From: Ruminococcus bovis
Lineage (GTDB): Bacteria; Bacillota; Clostridia; Oscillospirales; Acutalibacteraceae
Assembly (NCBI RefSeq): GCF_005601135.1
Contig: NZ_CP039381.1
Location: forward strand, 741,941 to 805,940
Length of the DNA stretch: 64,000 bases
Direction: 5' to 3'
The notes under the pieces were generated by a model that had not been told where the DNA came from, ran no database searches, and was given only the letters and a program-made list of their open reading frames with translations. The translations under genes were made by a program, and so were the position numbers. Below are positions 17,340 to 26,189 of this stretch, piece by piece (within the stretch, counting starts at the first letter, position 1; each line of letters starts with the position of its first letter).

Positions 17340-17367
17340 ATATTTTTCCACAGTAATATTAATTTAA
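17340..17367 (+). repeat. 28-bp direct repeat, left of the IS481-like element
   Basis: The 28 bases from 17340 (starting ATATTTTTCCACAG and ending ATTAATTTAA) recur exactly at 18509-18536. The two copies lie 2-3 bases outside the element ends. This is much longer than a normal IS481-type target duplication. Confidence 0.85.
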
Positions 17368-17369
17368 TC

Positions 17370-18505
17370 TGTGTTGTAAATAGATATGACCCATTTTAGG
17401 GTAAAAATAAAATACGATTTAATATTTCGCTTGTTTTACTGACTTTTGATTATGAATATTAATTAATGAATGGATTTCAATTCTAACTTTTCACTCAATA
17501 ACTGCATTGGACTTTTGTATTCAAGTGTTCTCATTGTCTTGTTATTACTCCATTCTAAATGTCCTTTTAACTTTGTATTTAATTCTTCAATATTTTTGAA
17601 TGTTTCCCAATCATAGAAATATCTTTGGTCGTTTCTATGACTTCTTTCTACCTTCCCATTGTGCCAAGGTGTTCGTGGTGGTATTAATTTATGATTTATA
17701 CCTAATTTGTTCAATTCTATTTCAAAAGGACTTTTCACTTCACTGCTTTGATATTTATATGTGAACTCTCTTCCGTTATCTGTTTGAACCGTCTTTATTT
17801 TAAACGGAAATTCTTTTAATAACATTTTCAAGAATTTAGTTGAGTTTTCCGGTGTATGTTCTTCAAACCCATATACAAATCTCATTCTTGTACATTCATC
17901 TATTGCAGTCCATTGATAAAAATGCTTTCCGTCCCTTAAAGCCTTGCCTCTTAAGCAATTGTATGGCACTTCTTTTACATCTATCTGCACCTTTTCTCCA
18001 GGTATTAACAGCTCCGGATATCTTCTATGATTACGGCTCTTTTTCTTGGTCTTTTTATATTTTACTAAGCCCATTCTTTTTGCAGCATATATCATTCCTG
18101 AATAGCTTCTTGTATATCCTTTTCTCTTTAAATCACTGTATACTCCATCCCATCCATATCTTTCATAGCACTTTTAAAAGAATTTCTAATTTGTCTTTCT
18201 TCTCTTTTTGTGTGTCTGTTGGGATGACTATGTGGTCTGCGTGATTTAGGCAATAGCGATTGCCAGGTACCGTCATATTGTTTACACCATCTCTTTACGC
18301 TTGAAAGACTTACACCGTACACTCTACTTGCTTCGCTTTTCCTTTTCTTAGTGCGTATTTTACTATGGCTTGCTTTTTCTTTGCTTCTTGTGTTATTATA
18401 TTCATGAGGAGTACTTCTTTCTTAGGTTAATGTTTTTGAGCGATTCCATTATACCATATTTTGAAGTTACTCCTCTTTTTTATTGGGTCATATCATTTTA
18501 GCACA
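17370..18505 (-). mobile_element. IS481-like insertion sequence, decayed
   Basis: The ~1.14-kb element starts and ends with TGTG/CACA. Imperfect inverted repeats of about 24 bases share GATATGACCCA (17383-17393) with TGGGTCATATC (18484-18494). It carries a single DDE transposase gene on the minus strand that is broken by two frameshifts. The family assignment rests on the integrase core and the N-terminal helix-turn-helix. 28-bp direct repeats flank it. The stretch 17181-17339 between the two elements holds no gene; it was probably the upstream region of the lipoprotein gene. Confidence 0.75.
17463..18405 (-). pseudogene. IS481-like DDE transposase, frameshifted
   Basis: Three reading-frame pieces form one protein. 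The start at 18405 gives MNIITQEAKKKQAIVKYALR; the frame changes near 18335-18345 into SEASRVYGVSLSSVKRWCKQY (helix-turn-helix, then WQSLLPKSRRPH), and changes again near 18170-18180 into the catalytic part. That part runs from about MIYAAKRMGLVKYKK and contains EKVQIDVKEVP (first Asp), the QTDNGREFTY motif (second Asp) and HNGKVERSHRNDQ (Glu), ending at 17463. Both changes fit loss of one base in A-rich runs. Neither run gives a convincing programmed -1 slippage site, so decay is the simpler reading. Confidence 0.82.
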
Positions 18506-18508
18506 TAC

Positions 18509-18536
18509 ATATTTTTCCACAGTAATATTAATTTAA
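18509..18536 (+). repeat. 28-bp direct repeat, right of the IS481-like element
   Basis: Exact copy of 17340-17367, placed 3 bases beyond the right end of the element. Confidence 0.85.
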
Positions 18537-18601
18537 ATAATTGAACTTTCAAAGTATATCAACACTTAATCAAAGTCAATTAAATATAAGAGATATAACA
18601 A

Positions 18602-18640
18602 AGCCCTTTGAGAAAAGGATTTCTCCTCTCTCAAAGGGCA
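18602..18640 (-). terminator. Terminator of the restriction-modification operon
   Basis: An 11-bp stem GCCCTTTGAGA/TCTCAAAGGGC (18603-18613 with 18629-18639) lies 14 bases after the methyltransferase stop codon; the minus-strand tail is TTTGTT. Confidence 0.75.
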
Positions 18641-18652
18641 ACATACACTAAA

Positions 18653-19387
18653 TTATTTTTTATAAATCTTTAATCGTTGCTCAGTTGCATCCATATAAGT
18701 TTTATCTATTTCAATACCTAAGTATCTGCGATTATTTTTTAAAGAAGCAACACCTGTACTTCCAACCCCATTAAAGCAATCTAGTACTAAATCATTTTCA
18801 TTAGAAGCGATTTTAACTATTTTTTCAAGAATAGCTACAGGCTTTTGTGTTGGATGTAGACTTTTCCCATCTTTATTTTTTACTCTCTCAGAACCCATAC
18901 AGATACTGTTTTCAATAAAATTATGCATATCCCTTTGATTTGTAAAATTCCAAGTATGCCCCTTATTCCAACAACTAACAATTAATTCACAACTATTTAA
19001 AAAAGATGATTTTCTAAAATTAGGAACAGGGTTTGTTTTATGCCATACCATAAATTGAAATGTGTCAAATTCAGGATCAAAGACCTTGTGATATTCACCT
19101 ATAATATTATAAGAACAAAATATGAAAATATTACCATTTGGCTTTAATACCCTTTTAAATTCCCCAATTAAATCTTTAGGATTTAGTTCTGATAAATCCC
19201 ATTCAGCTAAATCGTTATTAATTTCACTTCTCCAATTAAATTTCATATTACCTGTGCTATATTTAGCTATGTTATATGGTGGATCAGTCAAAATCAAATC
19301 AACAGAATGATCTGGTATATTTTTCAAAACTGAGAAACAATCATCGTTTATTAGTAAATAATCTTTTATATCATTAACATCAATCAT
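18653..19387 (-). CDS. Type II DNA adenine methyltransferase (beta class)
   Basis: The 244-residue protein has the catalytic DPPY motif early (LILTDPPYNIA, about residues 31-41) and the SAM-binding motif late (LDCFNGVGSTGVASL, about 208-222), the order of beta-class amino-methyltransferases. DPPY favours N6-adenine over N4-cytosine modification. HPTQKPVAILEKIV (about 185) is a further family mark. Its ATG overlaps the stop of the nuclease gene by 4 bases (ATGA), so the two are translationally coupled. The recognition site cannot be read from sequence. The pair sits beside decayed insertion sequences, as expected for acquired DNA. Confidence 0.9.
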   Translation of the reverse strand: MIDVNDIKDYLLINDDCFSVLKNIPDHSVDLILTDPPYNIAKYSTGNMKFNWRSEINNDLAEWDLSELNPKDLIGEFKRVLKPNGNIFIFCSYNIIGEYHKVFDPEFDTFQFMVWHKTNPVPNFRKSSFLNSCELIVSCWNKGHTWNFTNQRDMHNFIENSICMGSERVKNKDGKSLHPTQKPVAILEKIVKIASNENDLVLDCFNGVGSTGVASLKNNRRYLGIEIDKTYMDATEQRLKIYKK

Positions 19388-20199
19388 ACAAAATACATAT
19401 CCTTTATTTTTGATAAAGCCTCTTTAATTTTCTCTGCAGATTTTTTGTACTGTTCAAACATAACATTGAAACCATCTTCATCATCACAAACAAAATTCCA
19501 ATAATCTCTGCCAATTAGTAATTCATCCTCTGCAAAAAATTGCTTAACTCTTTCTTGCTTCCAAACTTTACCTTCACCAAATTTATTATAAGCAGTACCA
19601 AAAAATATTTTAACTTTAGCTGTTTCATCGTCTTTAAGTTCATTCTTCAATAAAAAATACTCTTCTAATAAAGCATTTTTCTCTGCTCTTGATTTTTTAT
19701 TATCCAAATCACCTGATGCCTTTAACTCAATAAGATAATGTTCGTTTTTCTCACTACAATAAAAATAATTGTCGGTAACATGTGATCTTTTATAACTAGT
19801 AATATCTCTTGGATATATTGATGAATATGTAGAGTAATGATCAATACTAGGCATAGTTACATGATCAACATAATTATCTAAAATATTAGATATACGACTA
19901 ACTTGATCAGGTAATATAAAAGAATTGATATTATTGCGTACTTCATATGATAATTTTGCAATATTATTACCCATTTTTTCTAATACATTGCCAAAAGAAG
20001 AATCAAAAGATCTCACAAAAGCAGAATAGAACATAAACTCCTCTCCAAGCTCTGCTATAAAACAGTTGTTCTTTTTCATGTTTATTACACCTTTTTCGTC
20101 ATCAACTTCAGCAGTATAACGACTTATCAATCCTTCAGCAAAAGCTGATATTGCAGTATCAACAACAACTTCTATTTCTTTTTTCTTATGTTCATCCAT
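19384..20199 (-). CDS. Type II restriction endonuclease, PD-(D/E)XK type (TdeIII/MjaII-like)
   Basis: The 271-residue protein directly precedes and overlaps the methyltransferase gene. A likely nuclease core is HYLIELKASGDLDNKKSR (about residues 150-167), in which E-x-K after a hydrophobic strand would be the (D/E)XK half and an upstream acidic residue near DNYFYCSEKNEH completes the site. The LELKA-GDLDNKKxRAEK wording resembles the TdeIII/MjaII group as I remember it. That group cuts GGNCC, which fits poorly with an adenine methyltransferase partner, so specificity stays open. Confidence 0.7.
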   Translation of the reverse strand: MDEHKKKEIEVVVDTAISAFAEGLISRYTAEVDDEKGVINMKKNNCFIAELGEEFMFYSAFVRSFDSSFGNVLEKMGNNIAKLSYEVRNNINSFILPDQVSRISNILDNYVDHVTMPSIDHYSTYSSIYPRDITSYKRSHVTDNYFYCSEKNEHYLIELKASGDLDNKKSRAEKNALLEEYFLLKNELKDDETAKVKIFFGTAYNKFGEGKVWKQERVKQFFAEDELLIGRDYWNFVCDDEDGFNVMFEQYKKSAEKIKEALSKIKDMYFV

Positions 20200-20291
20200 A
20201 ATAAAACTCCTTAAAAATCTACAATATTATAACATAAATCAATCTACCATTTAATTCTTTTATAGAACAATTATATAAATTCATATATAAT

Positions 20292-20330
20292 AAAAGGCAA
20301 TCTCTATACAAAATATAGAAATTGCCCTTT
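20292..20330 (-). terminator. Terminator of greA-lysS
   Basis: AAAGGCAAT and TCTATA pair with TATAGA and ATTGCCCTTT around an A-rich loop, 18 bases after the lysS stop; a TTTTATTA tail follows on the minus strand. Confidence 0.7.
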
Positions 20331-20347
20331 GAATTAAATATTAAAAA

Positions 20348-22261
20348 TTAATATAACTTTGCACCTGCAGGGATATGGTTATCAACCATTAGTAGGTGAA
20401 GTTTTTCTTCTCCTTCTTCTTCATGAACGGCAGAAAGTAGCATACCACAAGACTCAATACCCATCATTGCTCTTGGTGGTAGGTTAGTAATAGCAATAAG
20501 TGTTTTGCCTACTAGTTCTTCAGGTTCATAATAAGCGTGGATACCACTTAGTATTGTACGGTCTTCCCCTGTACCGTCATCAAGAGTAAACTGTAGAAGT
20601 TTCTTTGACTTAGGAACTGCTGTACATTCCTTAACCTTTACTGCTCTAAAGTCAGACTTGCTGAATGTATCAAAGTCAACAAAGTCCTTAAATAGTGGTT
20701 CAACCTCTACCTTAGAGAAGTCAATCTTTTCTTCCTTAGGTTCAGCAACCGGCTTGTTAGCAGGTTTTGATGCACCTACAGGCTTCATTGTTGGGAATGC
20801 AATAACATCACGAACTGCAGGTGAATTAGTTAGCAGCATAACAAGTCTGTCAATACCCATACCCATACCACCTGTTGGAGGCATACCGTATTCCATAGCA
20901 GTTAGGAAATCTTCATCAATCATATTAGCTTCTTCATCACCGTTTTCACGAAGCATCATCTGGTGTTCAAAACGACCTCTCTGGTCAATTGGGTCATTAA
21001 GCTCTGTATATGCATTAGCAAGTTCGCCACCTGCTACAAAAATTTCAAATCTTTCTACTAGTAGAGGGTTATCTTTCTTTCTCTTTGTTAGAGGAGAAAT
21101 TTCTACAGGGTAGTCAATAACGAATGTAGGCTGAATTAGCTTATCTTCTACATATTCATCAAATGCTTCTGCAAGAACATTGCCCCAAGTGTCAGTTGGC
21201 TTAACCTCTAGCTTAAGTTCCTTAGCAACTTCCTTAGCCTTTTCAGTGTTGCCCATAAATTCACCAAAGTCAACACCTGTCTGTTCCTTAACTGCATCAA
21301 TCATTGTAATTCTCTTAAATGGAGCTTTTAGAGAAATTTCATAATCACCGTATGTAATATCTTCTGTACCGTTAACAGCCATACAAGACTTGTTGATAAG
21401 TTCTTCGGTAATATCCATCATACCGTTGTAGTCTGTATATGCCTGATATAGTTCGATAGTAGTAAATTCAGGATTATGTCTAGGGTCCATACCTTCGTTA
21501 CGGAAGATTCTACCGATTTCATAAACTCTTTCCATACCACCGATGATAAGTCTCTTTAGAGGAATTTCTGTTGCAATTCTCATATACATATCAATGTCAA
21601 GTGTGTTGTGGTGAGTAACGAATGGTCTGGCTGATGCACCACCCGGAATTGTGTTTAGTGTTGGAGTTTCAACTTCAATAAATCCCTTGCTATCCATAAT
21701 GTTACGAATAGTAGAAACAATCTTACTTCTCTTAATAAATGTTTCCTTAACTTCAGGATTCATAATAAGGTCAACTTCACGCTGACGGTATCTTAGGTCA
21801 ACATCCTTTAGACCATGATACTTTTCAGGTAGTGGAAGAAGTGACTTTGAAAGGAGCTTAACACCTGTTGCATGAACAGAAACTTCGCCCATCTTTGTTT
21901 TGAAAACAAAGCCTGTACATTCCATAATATCGCCAATATCCCACTTTTTAAGACCTTTGTATGTTTCCTCACCAAGGTCATCAAACTTTGCGAAAACCTG
22001 CATTTTGCCTGTACGGTCATATACATCCATAAACATAACCTTACCCTTGCCACGCTTAGACATAATTCTACCGGCAATTGTTACTGTCTGGTTTTCATAT
22101 TTTTCAAAGTTATCTGAAATATCTTTGTTTAGTGTATCTCTAGCTGAAGTGTTGACCATATAAGGGTCGTTACCTGCAGCCTGTAGTTCTGCTAACTTGT
22201 CACGGCGAACCTTTAGTAGGTCACCACCGTTGTTCTTGTTCTGGTTATTCTGTTCACCCAT
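20348..22261 (-). CDS. lysS: Lysyl-tRNA synthetase (class II) with C-terminal tRNA-binding domain
   Basis: Charges tRNA-Lys. The 637-residue protein has an N-terminal OB anticodon-binding domain (about 55-150, VTIAGRIMSKRGKGKVMF) and a class II catalytic core with RFRNEGMDxRHNPEF-type motif 2 (about 255-270) and the motif 3 GMGMGIDRLVMLLTNS (about 475-490). After this normal end (about 505) comes a KPANKPVAEPKEE linker. An extra ~110-residue EMAPII/CsaA-type tRNA-binding domain follows (FRAVKVKECTAVPKSKKLL, then GIHAYYEPEELVGK and NLPPRAMMGIESCGM). This domain is normally found at the end of methionyl-tRNA synthetase. Downstream of greA in a two-gene operon. Confidence 0.95.
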   Translation of the reverse strand: MGEQNNQNKNNGGDLLKVRRDKLAELQAAGNDPYMVNTSARDTLNKDISDNFEKYENQTVTIAGRIMSKRGKGKVMFMDVYDRTGKMQVFAKFDDLGEETYKGLKKWDIGDIMECTGFVFKTKMGEVSVHATGVKLLSKSLLPLPEKYHGLKDVDLRYRQREVDLIMNPEVKETFIKRSKIVSTIRNIMDSKGFIEVETPTLNTIPGGASARPFVTHHNTLDIDMYMRIATEIPLKRLIIGGMERVYEIGRIFRNEGMDPRHNPEFTTIELYQAYTDYNGMMDITEELINKSCMAVNGTEDITYGDYEISLKAPFKRITMIDAVKEQTGVDFGEFMGNTEKAKEVAKELKLEVKPTDTWGNVLAEAFDEYVEDKLIQPTFVIDYPVEISPLTKRKKDNPLLVERFEIFVAGGELANAYTELNDPIDQRGRFEHQMMLRENGDEEANMIDEDFLTAMEYGMPPTGGMGMGIDRLVMLLTNSPAVRDVIAFPTMKPVGASKPANKPVAEPKEEKIDFSKVEVEPLFKDFVDFDTFSKSDFRAVKVKECTAVPKSKKLLQFTLDDGTGEDRTILSGIHAYYEPEELVGKTLIAITNLPPRAMMGIESCGMLLSAVHEEEGEEKLHLLMVDNHIPAGAKLY

Positions 22262-22284
22262 TTTTTATTTCCTTTCCATAATAA

Positions 22285-22308
22285 AAGGCAGTATCAAGAA
22301 CTGCCCTT
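22285..22308 (-). terminator. Intercistronic hairpin between greA and lysS
   Basis: AAGGCAGT pairs with ACTGCC-CTT around a short loop; on the minus strand it is followed by TTTTATTATGG and the lysS ribosome binding site GGAAAGG. It resembles the hairpin between pgk and tpiA and may attenuate lysS transcription. Confidence 0.5.
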
Positions 22309-22328
22309 AATTATCAATTTAATCTAAG

Positions 22329-22802
22329 TTATCTTGAAATTTCCATTACCTTGTAAGCTACAACGCCACCCGGAGTTTCAATTTCTGCAACATCATCAAT
22401 TGACTTGCCAAGAAGTCCCATACCAACAGGACTTTCATCAGAAATCTGTAGCTTCTTAGGGTCACTTTCGTTTGAACCAACAATACGGATAGTCATTTCC
22501 ATATCGTTAGCAAGATTTTTAATTTTTACTGTACTACCTAGGTGTACTCTATCATTGCTGATTTCGCTTTCATCAATAATAACTGCATTTTTAAGGCTTG
22601 CTTCAATATCTGCAATTCTAGCTTCAAGAATAGCCTGTTCATTTTTTGCATCATCATATTCTGAGTTTTCAGAAAGGTCACCATATGAACGAGCAACCTT
22701 GATTTTTTCTGCGATTTCAGTTCTTTTTTCGCCTTTAAGGACTTCAAGTTCAGCCTCTAATTTTTTAAGGCCTTCTTCTGTAAGCATAACCTGCTTTGCC
22801 AT
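22329..22802 (-). CDS. greA: Transcription elongation factor GreA
   Basis: Stimulates transcript cleavage in backtracked RNA polymerase. The 157-residue protein has the N-terminal antiparallel coiled coil with the acidic tip (SYGDLSENSEYDDAKNEQAILEARI, the D-E pair near residue 41-44) and the C-terminal FKBP-like domain (SPVGMGLLGKSIDDVAEIETPGG). A longer ORF starts at 22823 (MKKDVFL), but AAAGGATG lies 9 bases before the ATG at 22802, so MAKQVMLTEEG is the true start. It is the first gene of the greA-lysS operon. Confidence 0.96.
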   Translation of the reverse strand: MAKQVMLTEEGLKKLEAELEVLKGEKRTEIAEKIKVARSYGDLSENSEYDDAKNEQAILEARIADIEASLKNAVIIDESEISNDRVHLGSTVKIKNLANDMEMTIRIVGSNESDPKKLQISDESPVGMGLLGKSIDDVAEIETPGGVVAYKVMEISR

Positions 22803-22871
22803 TAAAAACACATCCTTTTTCAAATAAATATACTATTTTATTATATCATTAATAAGGATTATGTCAATCCC

Positions 22872-23690
22872 CTAAACTACTGCTTTAGCAAGATATTTTC
22901 CCATACTTTTCACTGTACAGGTGCAATTTTCGTTATAAGTTGTCTTTGGGATAAGCTCAGCCATATAATGTTGCCTACCTTTTGAAAATAAAGCTGATGC
23001 AAAGTACAAACTGTCCATATCCTCAGGACGATATTTTTCTAAATTTTCCGGTATTTCAACACTATATCCATAGTAGCACTGTGCATTCATATCAAAACAA
23101 GGTCTTTCACTTGTTAATACAATAGCTTTACTGTTTAAGTCAAGAATTTTTCTGATTTGAGTAGGAGCAATTACAAGGTCGGCATCTTTCATTCTGGAGA
23201 GCCTATCGGTATAAACTAAGCTGACACCCATTTCATCCATCAACTTATCGGATATTTCCTTGTACTTTTTCTTGTTAACTGTTACAACAATGAAATTGTC
23301 AGTTAGCTTACAAAGTTCAGTTAAAAAGTATTTGTTGTTACCGTCAATATCGTAATAAACACTTTTCAGCTTTTCCGGATTTTCCATTGTTTTTAGTAGT
23401 GACAAGGCAAAGTTATTTGTCATAATCTTTGCAAATGTACTGTCAACAAACCTTTGCAGTCTTGAGTTGATAGGAAAAGAAATATCTTCACTACACACCA
23501 AACACTTTGACTGATAACCTGCTCTATTCTTCACAACTTTCCAATTAATTTTGTCATTATAGCTTATGTAAACCATTTGACGGATAATAAGGTTTTTCTC
23601 TTCTCCATAATCTTCAAGTAACTTATCCTTTATAAATGGCTTTACGTAACCGTCAAATAAGCCAGCGTCTTGAAGCGGATTTGAAAACAT
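22872..23690 (-). pseudogene. Gene of unknown function split by IS66-family insertion
   Basis: The open frame of 272 codons is host sequence up to 23645; its first ~15 codons (MFSNPLQDAGLFDGY) lie inside the insertion sequence and were acquired by the insertion. Across the element the frame continues: removing it and one copy of GGCTTTAC joins ...NLKGLKKLVKP upstream (26132 to about 26185) with FIKDKLLEDYGEEKNL. No ATG is seen upstream; a TTG at about 26149 just after AAAGGA could be the native start. The protein is soluble, mixed alpha/beta, with cysteine pairs (SKCLVCSED and NCTCTV) and DADLVIAPTQIRKIL; I do not recognise the family. It may still be expressed with the new N-terminus. Confidence 0.65.
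23638..23645 (+). repeat. Left 8-bp target duplication of the IS66-family element
   Basis: GGCTTTAC directly abuts the left terminal repeat (GTAACCGTCAAAT from 23646) and is repeated at 26124-26131. Eight bases is the normal IS66 duplication. Confidence 0.93.
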
Positions 23691-23767
23691 GCGAAAATAT
23701 CCAAGTAAATAAGTTGTAGACGAACATCTACAATAGACTACAACAAAAAACGATTGGAGAGTTTCGT

Positions 23768-24098
23768 ATGAACAAAGGTATCAGAACATTAAGAAAAGAA
23801 CAGAACCTGGCTCTTTGGGCAAACCAAGTAGAGAAATGCAACAACAGTGGGTTAAGTGTTGCGCAGTGGTGCAGAAATAACAATATTCCTGTAAGTACAT
23901 TTTGGAGCAGACAGAAAAAGGTATACGAAGCCTACACTCAAAAAACAGACCTCAATTCATAGAAGTGTCAGTAGAACCAGAAGTAAACGCTAACTCACCT
24001 ATGATTTCTATCAAAGAAATGATTTCACAGTAGAAATCAATAATGGTGCTGACGAAGCTACAATAACAGCTGTGTTGAGGGCAATGAAAAATGCTTAA
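23768..24098 (+). pseudogene. IS66 TnpA (Orf1), two frameshifts
   Basis: The open part (64 residues) is a helix-turn-helix protein: LALWANQVEKCNNSGLSVAQWCRNNNIPVSTFWSRQKK. It stops at 23962, but the coding pattern goes on in other frames as FIEVSVEPEVNANSPMISIKE and then DFTVEINNGADEATITAVLRAMKNA, ending at 24098. One missing base near 23955 and one near 24020 explain this. The restored protein would be about 110 residues, normal for IS66 Orf1, and overlaps tnpB by 8 bases. Confidence 0.82.
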
Positions 24099-24447
24099 TG
24101 ATTTTAATTGTAATTGCCCGATATACCTTGCAAGTGGATATACTGATCTACGCAGAGGAATAGACGGACTTGCAACAATAATAGAAAAGCAGTTTAAGCT
24201 TGAGTCTTGTACAAATGCTTTGTTTCTCTTCTGTGGACGAAGAACGGATAGAATTAAAGGTTTGTATTGGGAAGGTGACGGATTTCTGCTTCTGTATAAA
24301 AGGCTTGAAAAAGGTAAGTTTCAATGGCCTCGAAAATCTGAAGAATGTGTCACAATAACACCTCAGCAATATCGTTGGTTAATGGAGGGACTTAATATAA
24401 TCCAGCCTAAGTCAACACAAAAAATAAGTGGAATAAAGTTCTCATAA
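24091..24447 (+). CDS. tnpB: IS66 TnpB (Orf2) accessory protein
   Basis: The 118-residue protein is a full-length IS66 Orf2: YLASGYTDLRRGIDGLATII near the N-terminus and ALFLFCGRRTDRIKGLYWEGDGFLLLYKRLEKGKFQWP in the middle are the family signature. It is the only intact gene of the element. Its ATG overlaps the end of tnpA, consistent with coupled translation. Its role in transposition is required in some IS66 members but mechanistically unclear. Confidence 0.93.
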   Translation: MLNDFNCNCPIYLASGYTDLRRGIDGLATIIEKQFKLESCTNALFLFCGRRTDRIKGLYWEGDGFLLLYKRLEKGKFQWPRKSEECVTITPQQYRWLMEGLNIIQPKSTQKISGIKFS

Positions 24448-24496
24448 AATGGCTTAAATACTGTACTTTTGCCTTGTTTTGTGGTATAATATAGGT

Positions 24497-26058
24497 ATGA
24501 TAATCAAGGATAAAACAGTGAAACAATTACTATTTCACTGGATGAATATAATGAACTAAAATCATTAAAAGAGCACTGTTCAGAACTTGAAACACAGGTG
24601 AAGTGGCTGATGGAGCAGCTTAAGATAAATAATAAAAAGACCTATGGCTCAAAAAGTGAACAATCGGAATATATTTACGAACAGCTTAGTCTTCTTCATA
24701 ACGAAGCAGAGCTCTACTCAGATGTAGAAGCAAAGGAAGAGGTTAAGGTGGCTTCTCATACCCGAAAAAAGAAAGAAGCTACTCTTGACAAATTACCAGA
24801 AAACATCAAGACAGTTGTTGTAGAGCATACTCTTCCCGAAGAAGAAAAGGTATGTCCTAACTGTAATGAACAGCTTGAGGTTATTGGTAAGGAAGTAAAG
24901 AAAACATTAAAAATCAAACCTGCTGAGGTGATTATTCAGGAGGATGTATATTACACCTACGCCTGCAAGAATTGTGAGAAAAACGGTATTGAGACCCCAA
25001 TAGTAAAAACACCACAGGAAAAGCCAGTAATCAAAGGCAGCTTTGCTTCACCAGAAGCAGTGGCTCACATTATGACACAGAAGTTTGTGATATACTCACC
25101 ACTCTATAGACAAGAACAAGACCTGAAAAGGCAAGGTGTTGAATTAACAAGACAGACAATGTCTAACTGGATACTTAAAGCGAGTCAGCTGTGGTTAGAA
25201 CCAATATATGAGAAGTTAAGAGAGCTTCTCATAAAAGAGGAAGTAATCCATGCAGATGAAACAACACTGCAGGTACTGAAAACCAAAGAGAAGCCTACTC
25301 CAAAGAAAGCATATATGTGGCTGTACAGAACGAGTGGATGCTCTGAAAAGAATATCGTACTGTATGATTACAAACCAAACAGAAAGATTGAAAATGCGGA
25401 GAACTTTCTTGAAGGTTTTAATGGCTACATACACGCAGATGGTTATCAGGGATATCACAAACTTGGAGATAACTTCACAGTTGTTGGTTGCTGGGCGCAT
25501 TGCAGAAGAAAATTTGCTGAAGCATTAGAAATGATAAGCAAGGACGAACGAGCAAACTCAACAGCTGGAATTGCTTTAGATTACTGCAATCAGCTATATG
25601 CAATAGAAAAGAAATAGCTGATAAAAGCTATGAAGAAATACTAAAGGTGCGACAAGAAAAATCAAAGCCAATTCTTGACGCTTTTGTGCTGGGCTGAAAA
25701 GCAAAGCATAGCATTTAAAAGCAAACTTGGTGGTGCGTTTACCTATCTTAAGAATAACGAGAAATATCTCAGAAGATATTTAGAGGACGGCAGATTAGAA
25801 ATTGACAATAACCGAGCCGAAAGAAGCATTAAGCCTTTTGTGATGGGCAGAAAGAATTTCCTGTTTGCCAATACTGAGTCAGGAGCTACTGGCAGTGCTG
25901 TTATGTACAGCATAATCGAAACAGCCAAAGAGAACAATCTGAATCCGTTTAGATATCTGACCTATATCTTCAAAAAGTTCCCTAATATTAAGGAAAATGA
26001 AACGGCTGATATTCTACTGCCTTGGAATGCACCAGAGGAGTGCAAAGTTAAAATTTGA
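24497..26058 (+). pseudogene. IS66 TnpC transposase, about three frameshifts
   Basis: Starts probably at 24497 (MIIKDKTV), then shifts near 24520 into TITISLDEYNELKSLKEHC and the long open part with the coiled coil, a zinc-binding CPNC...CKNC module (about 24857-24980), and the DDE domain including EVIHADETTLQVL and HADGYQGYHKL. A stop at 25617 interrupts ...NQLYAIEKK; the frame resumes as ADKSYEEILKVRQEKSKP, then shifts once more near 25682 into WAEKQSIAFKSKLGG and the C-terminal GRLEIDNNRAERSIKPFVMGRKN (catalytic Glu). The restored protein is about 520 residues. Decayed, not programmed: the breaks are in different places and sequence contexts. Confidence 0.85.
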
Positions 26059-26069
26059 TACATATGTGG

Positions 26070-26106
26070 AAATCCCTGCGAGAACAAACTCGCAGGGATT
26101 TTTTAG
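26070..26106 (+). terminator. Terminator at the right end of the IS66-family element
   Basis: A 13-bp perfect stem AAATCCCTGCGAG/CTCGCAGGGATTT around AACAAA is followed by a T-run, just inside the right inverted repeat. Confidence 0.9.
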
Positions 26107-26123
26107 GATGATTTGACGGTTAC

Positions 26124-26131
26124 GGCTTTAC
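26124..26131 (+). repeat. Right 8-bp target duplication of the IS66-family element
   Basis: Second copy of GGCTTTAC, directly after the right terminal repeat. Confidence 0.93.
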
Positions 26132-26189
26132 TAATTTTTTCAATCCTTTAAGGTTTCTTTTTTCAATTCTAAATGTTGTTAACAAAGAA

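Larger units (their letters stand above)
23646..26123 (+). mobile_element. IS66-family insertion sequence, 2478 bp, decayed
   Basis: Terminal inverted repeats GTAACCGTCAAAT (23646-23658) and ATTTGACGGTTAC (26111-26123) are perfect over 13 bases and are flanked by the 8-bp duplication GGCTTTAC. Inside are the three standard IS66 genes tnpA, tnpB and tnpC in order on the plus strand and a terminator. tnpB is open; tnpA needs two, and tnpC three, single-base corrections. The element separates the unknown gene at 22872 from its upstream part. Confidence 0.92.

Noticed and set aside
17463..18405. Programmed -1 frameshifting in the IS481-like transposase
   Set aside because: Two shifts are needed, one at AAAAGC and one at TTTTAAAAG; neither has a convincing slippery heptamer in the right phase, and IS481 members use one frame.
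23768..26058. Assembly error as the cause of IS66 frameshifts
   Set aside because: Host genes of similar base composition on both sides are free of breaks, so decay is more likely; still, only accurate resequencing can settle it.
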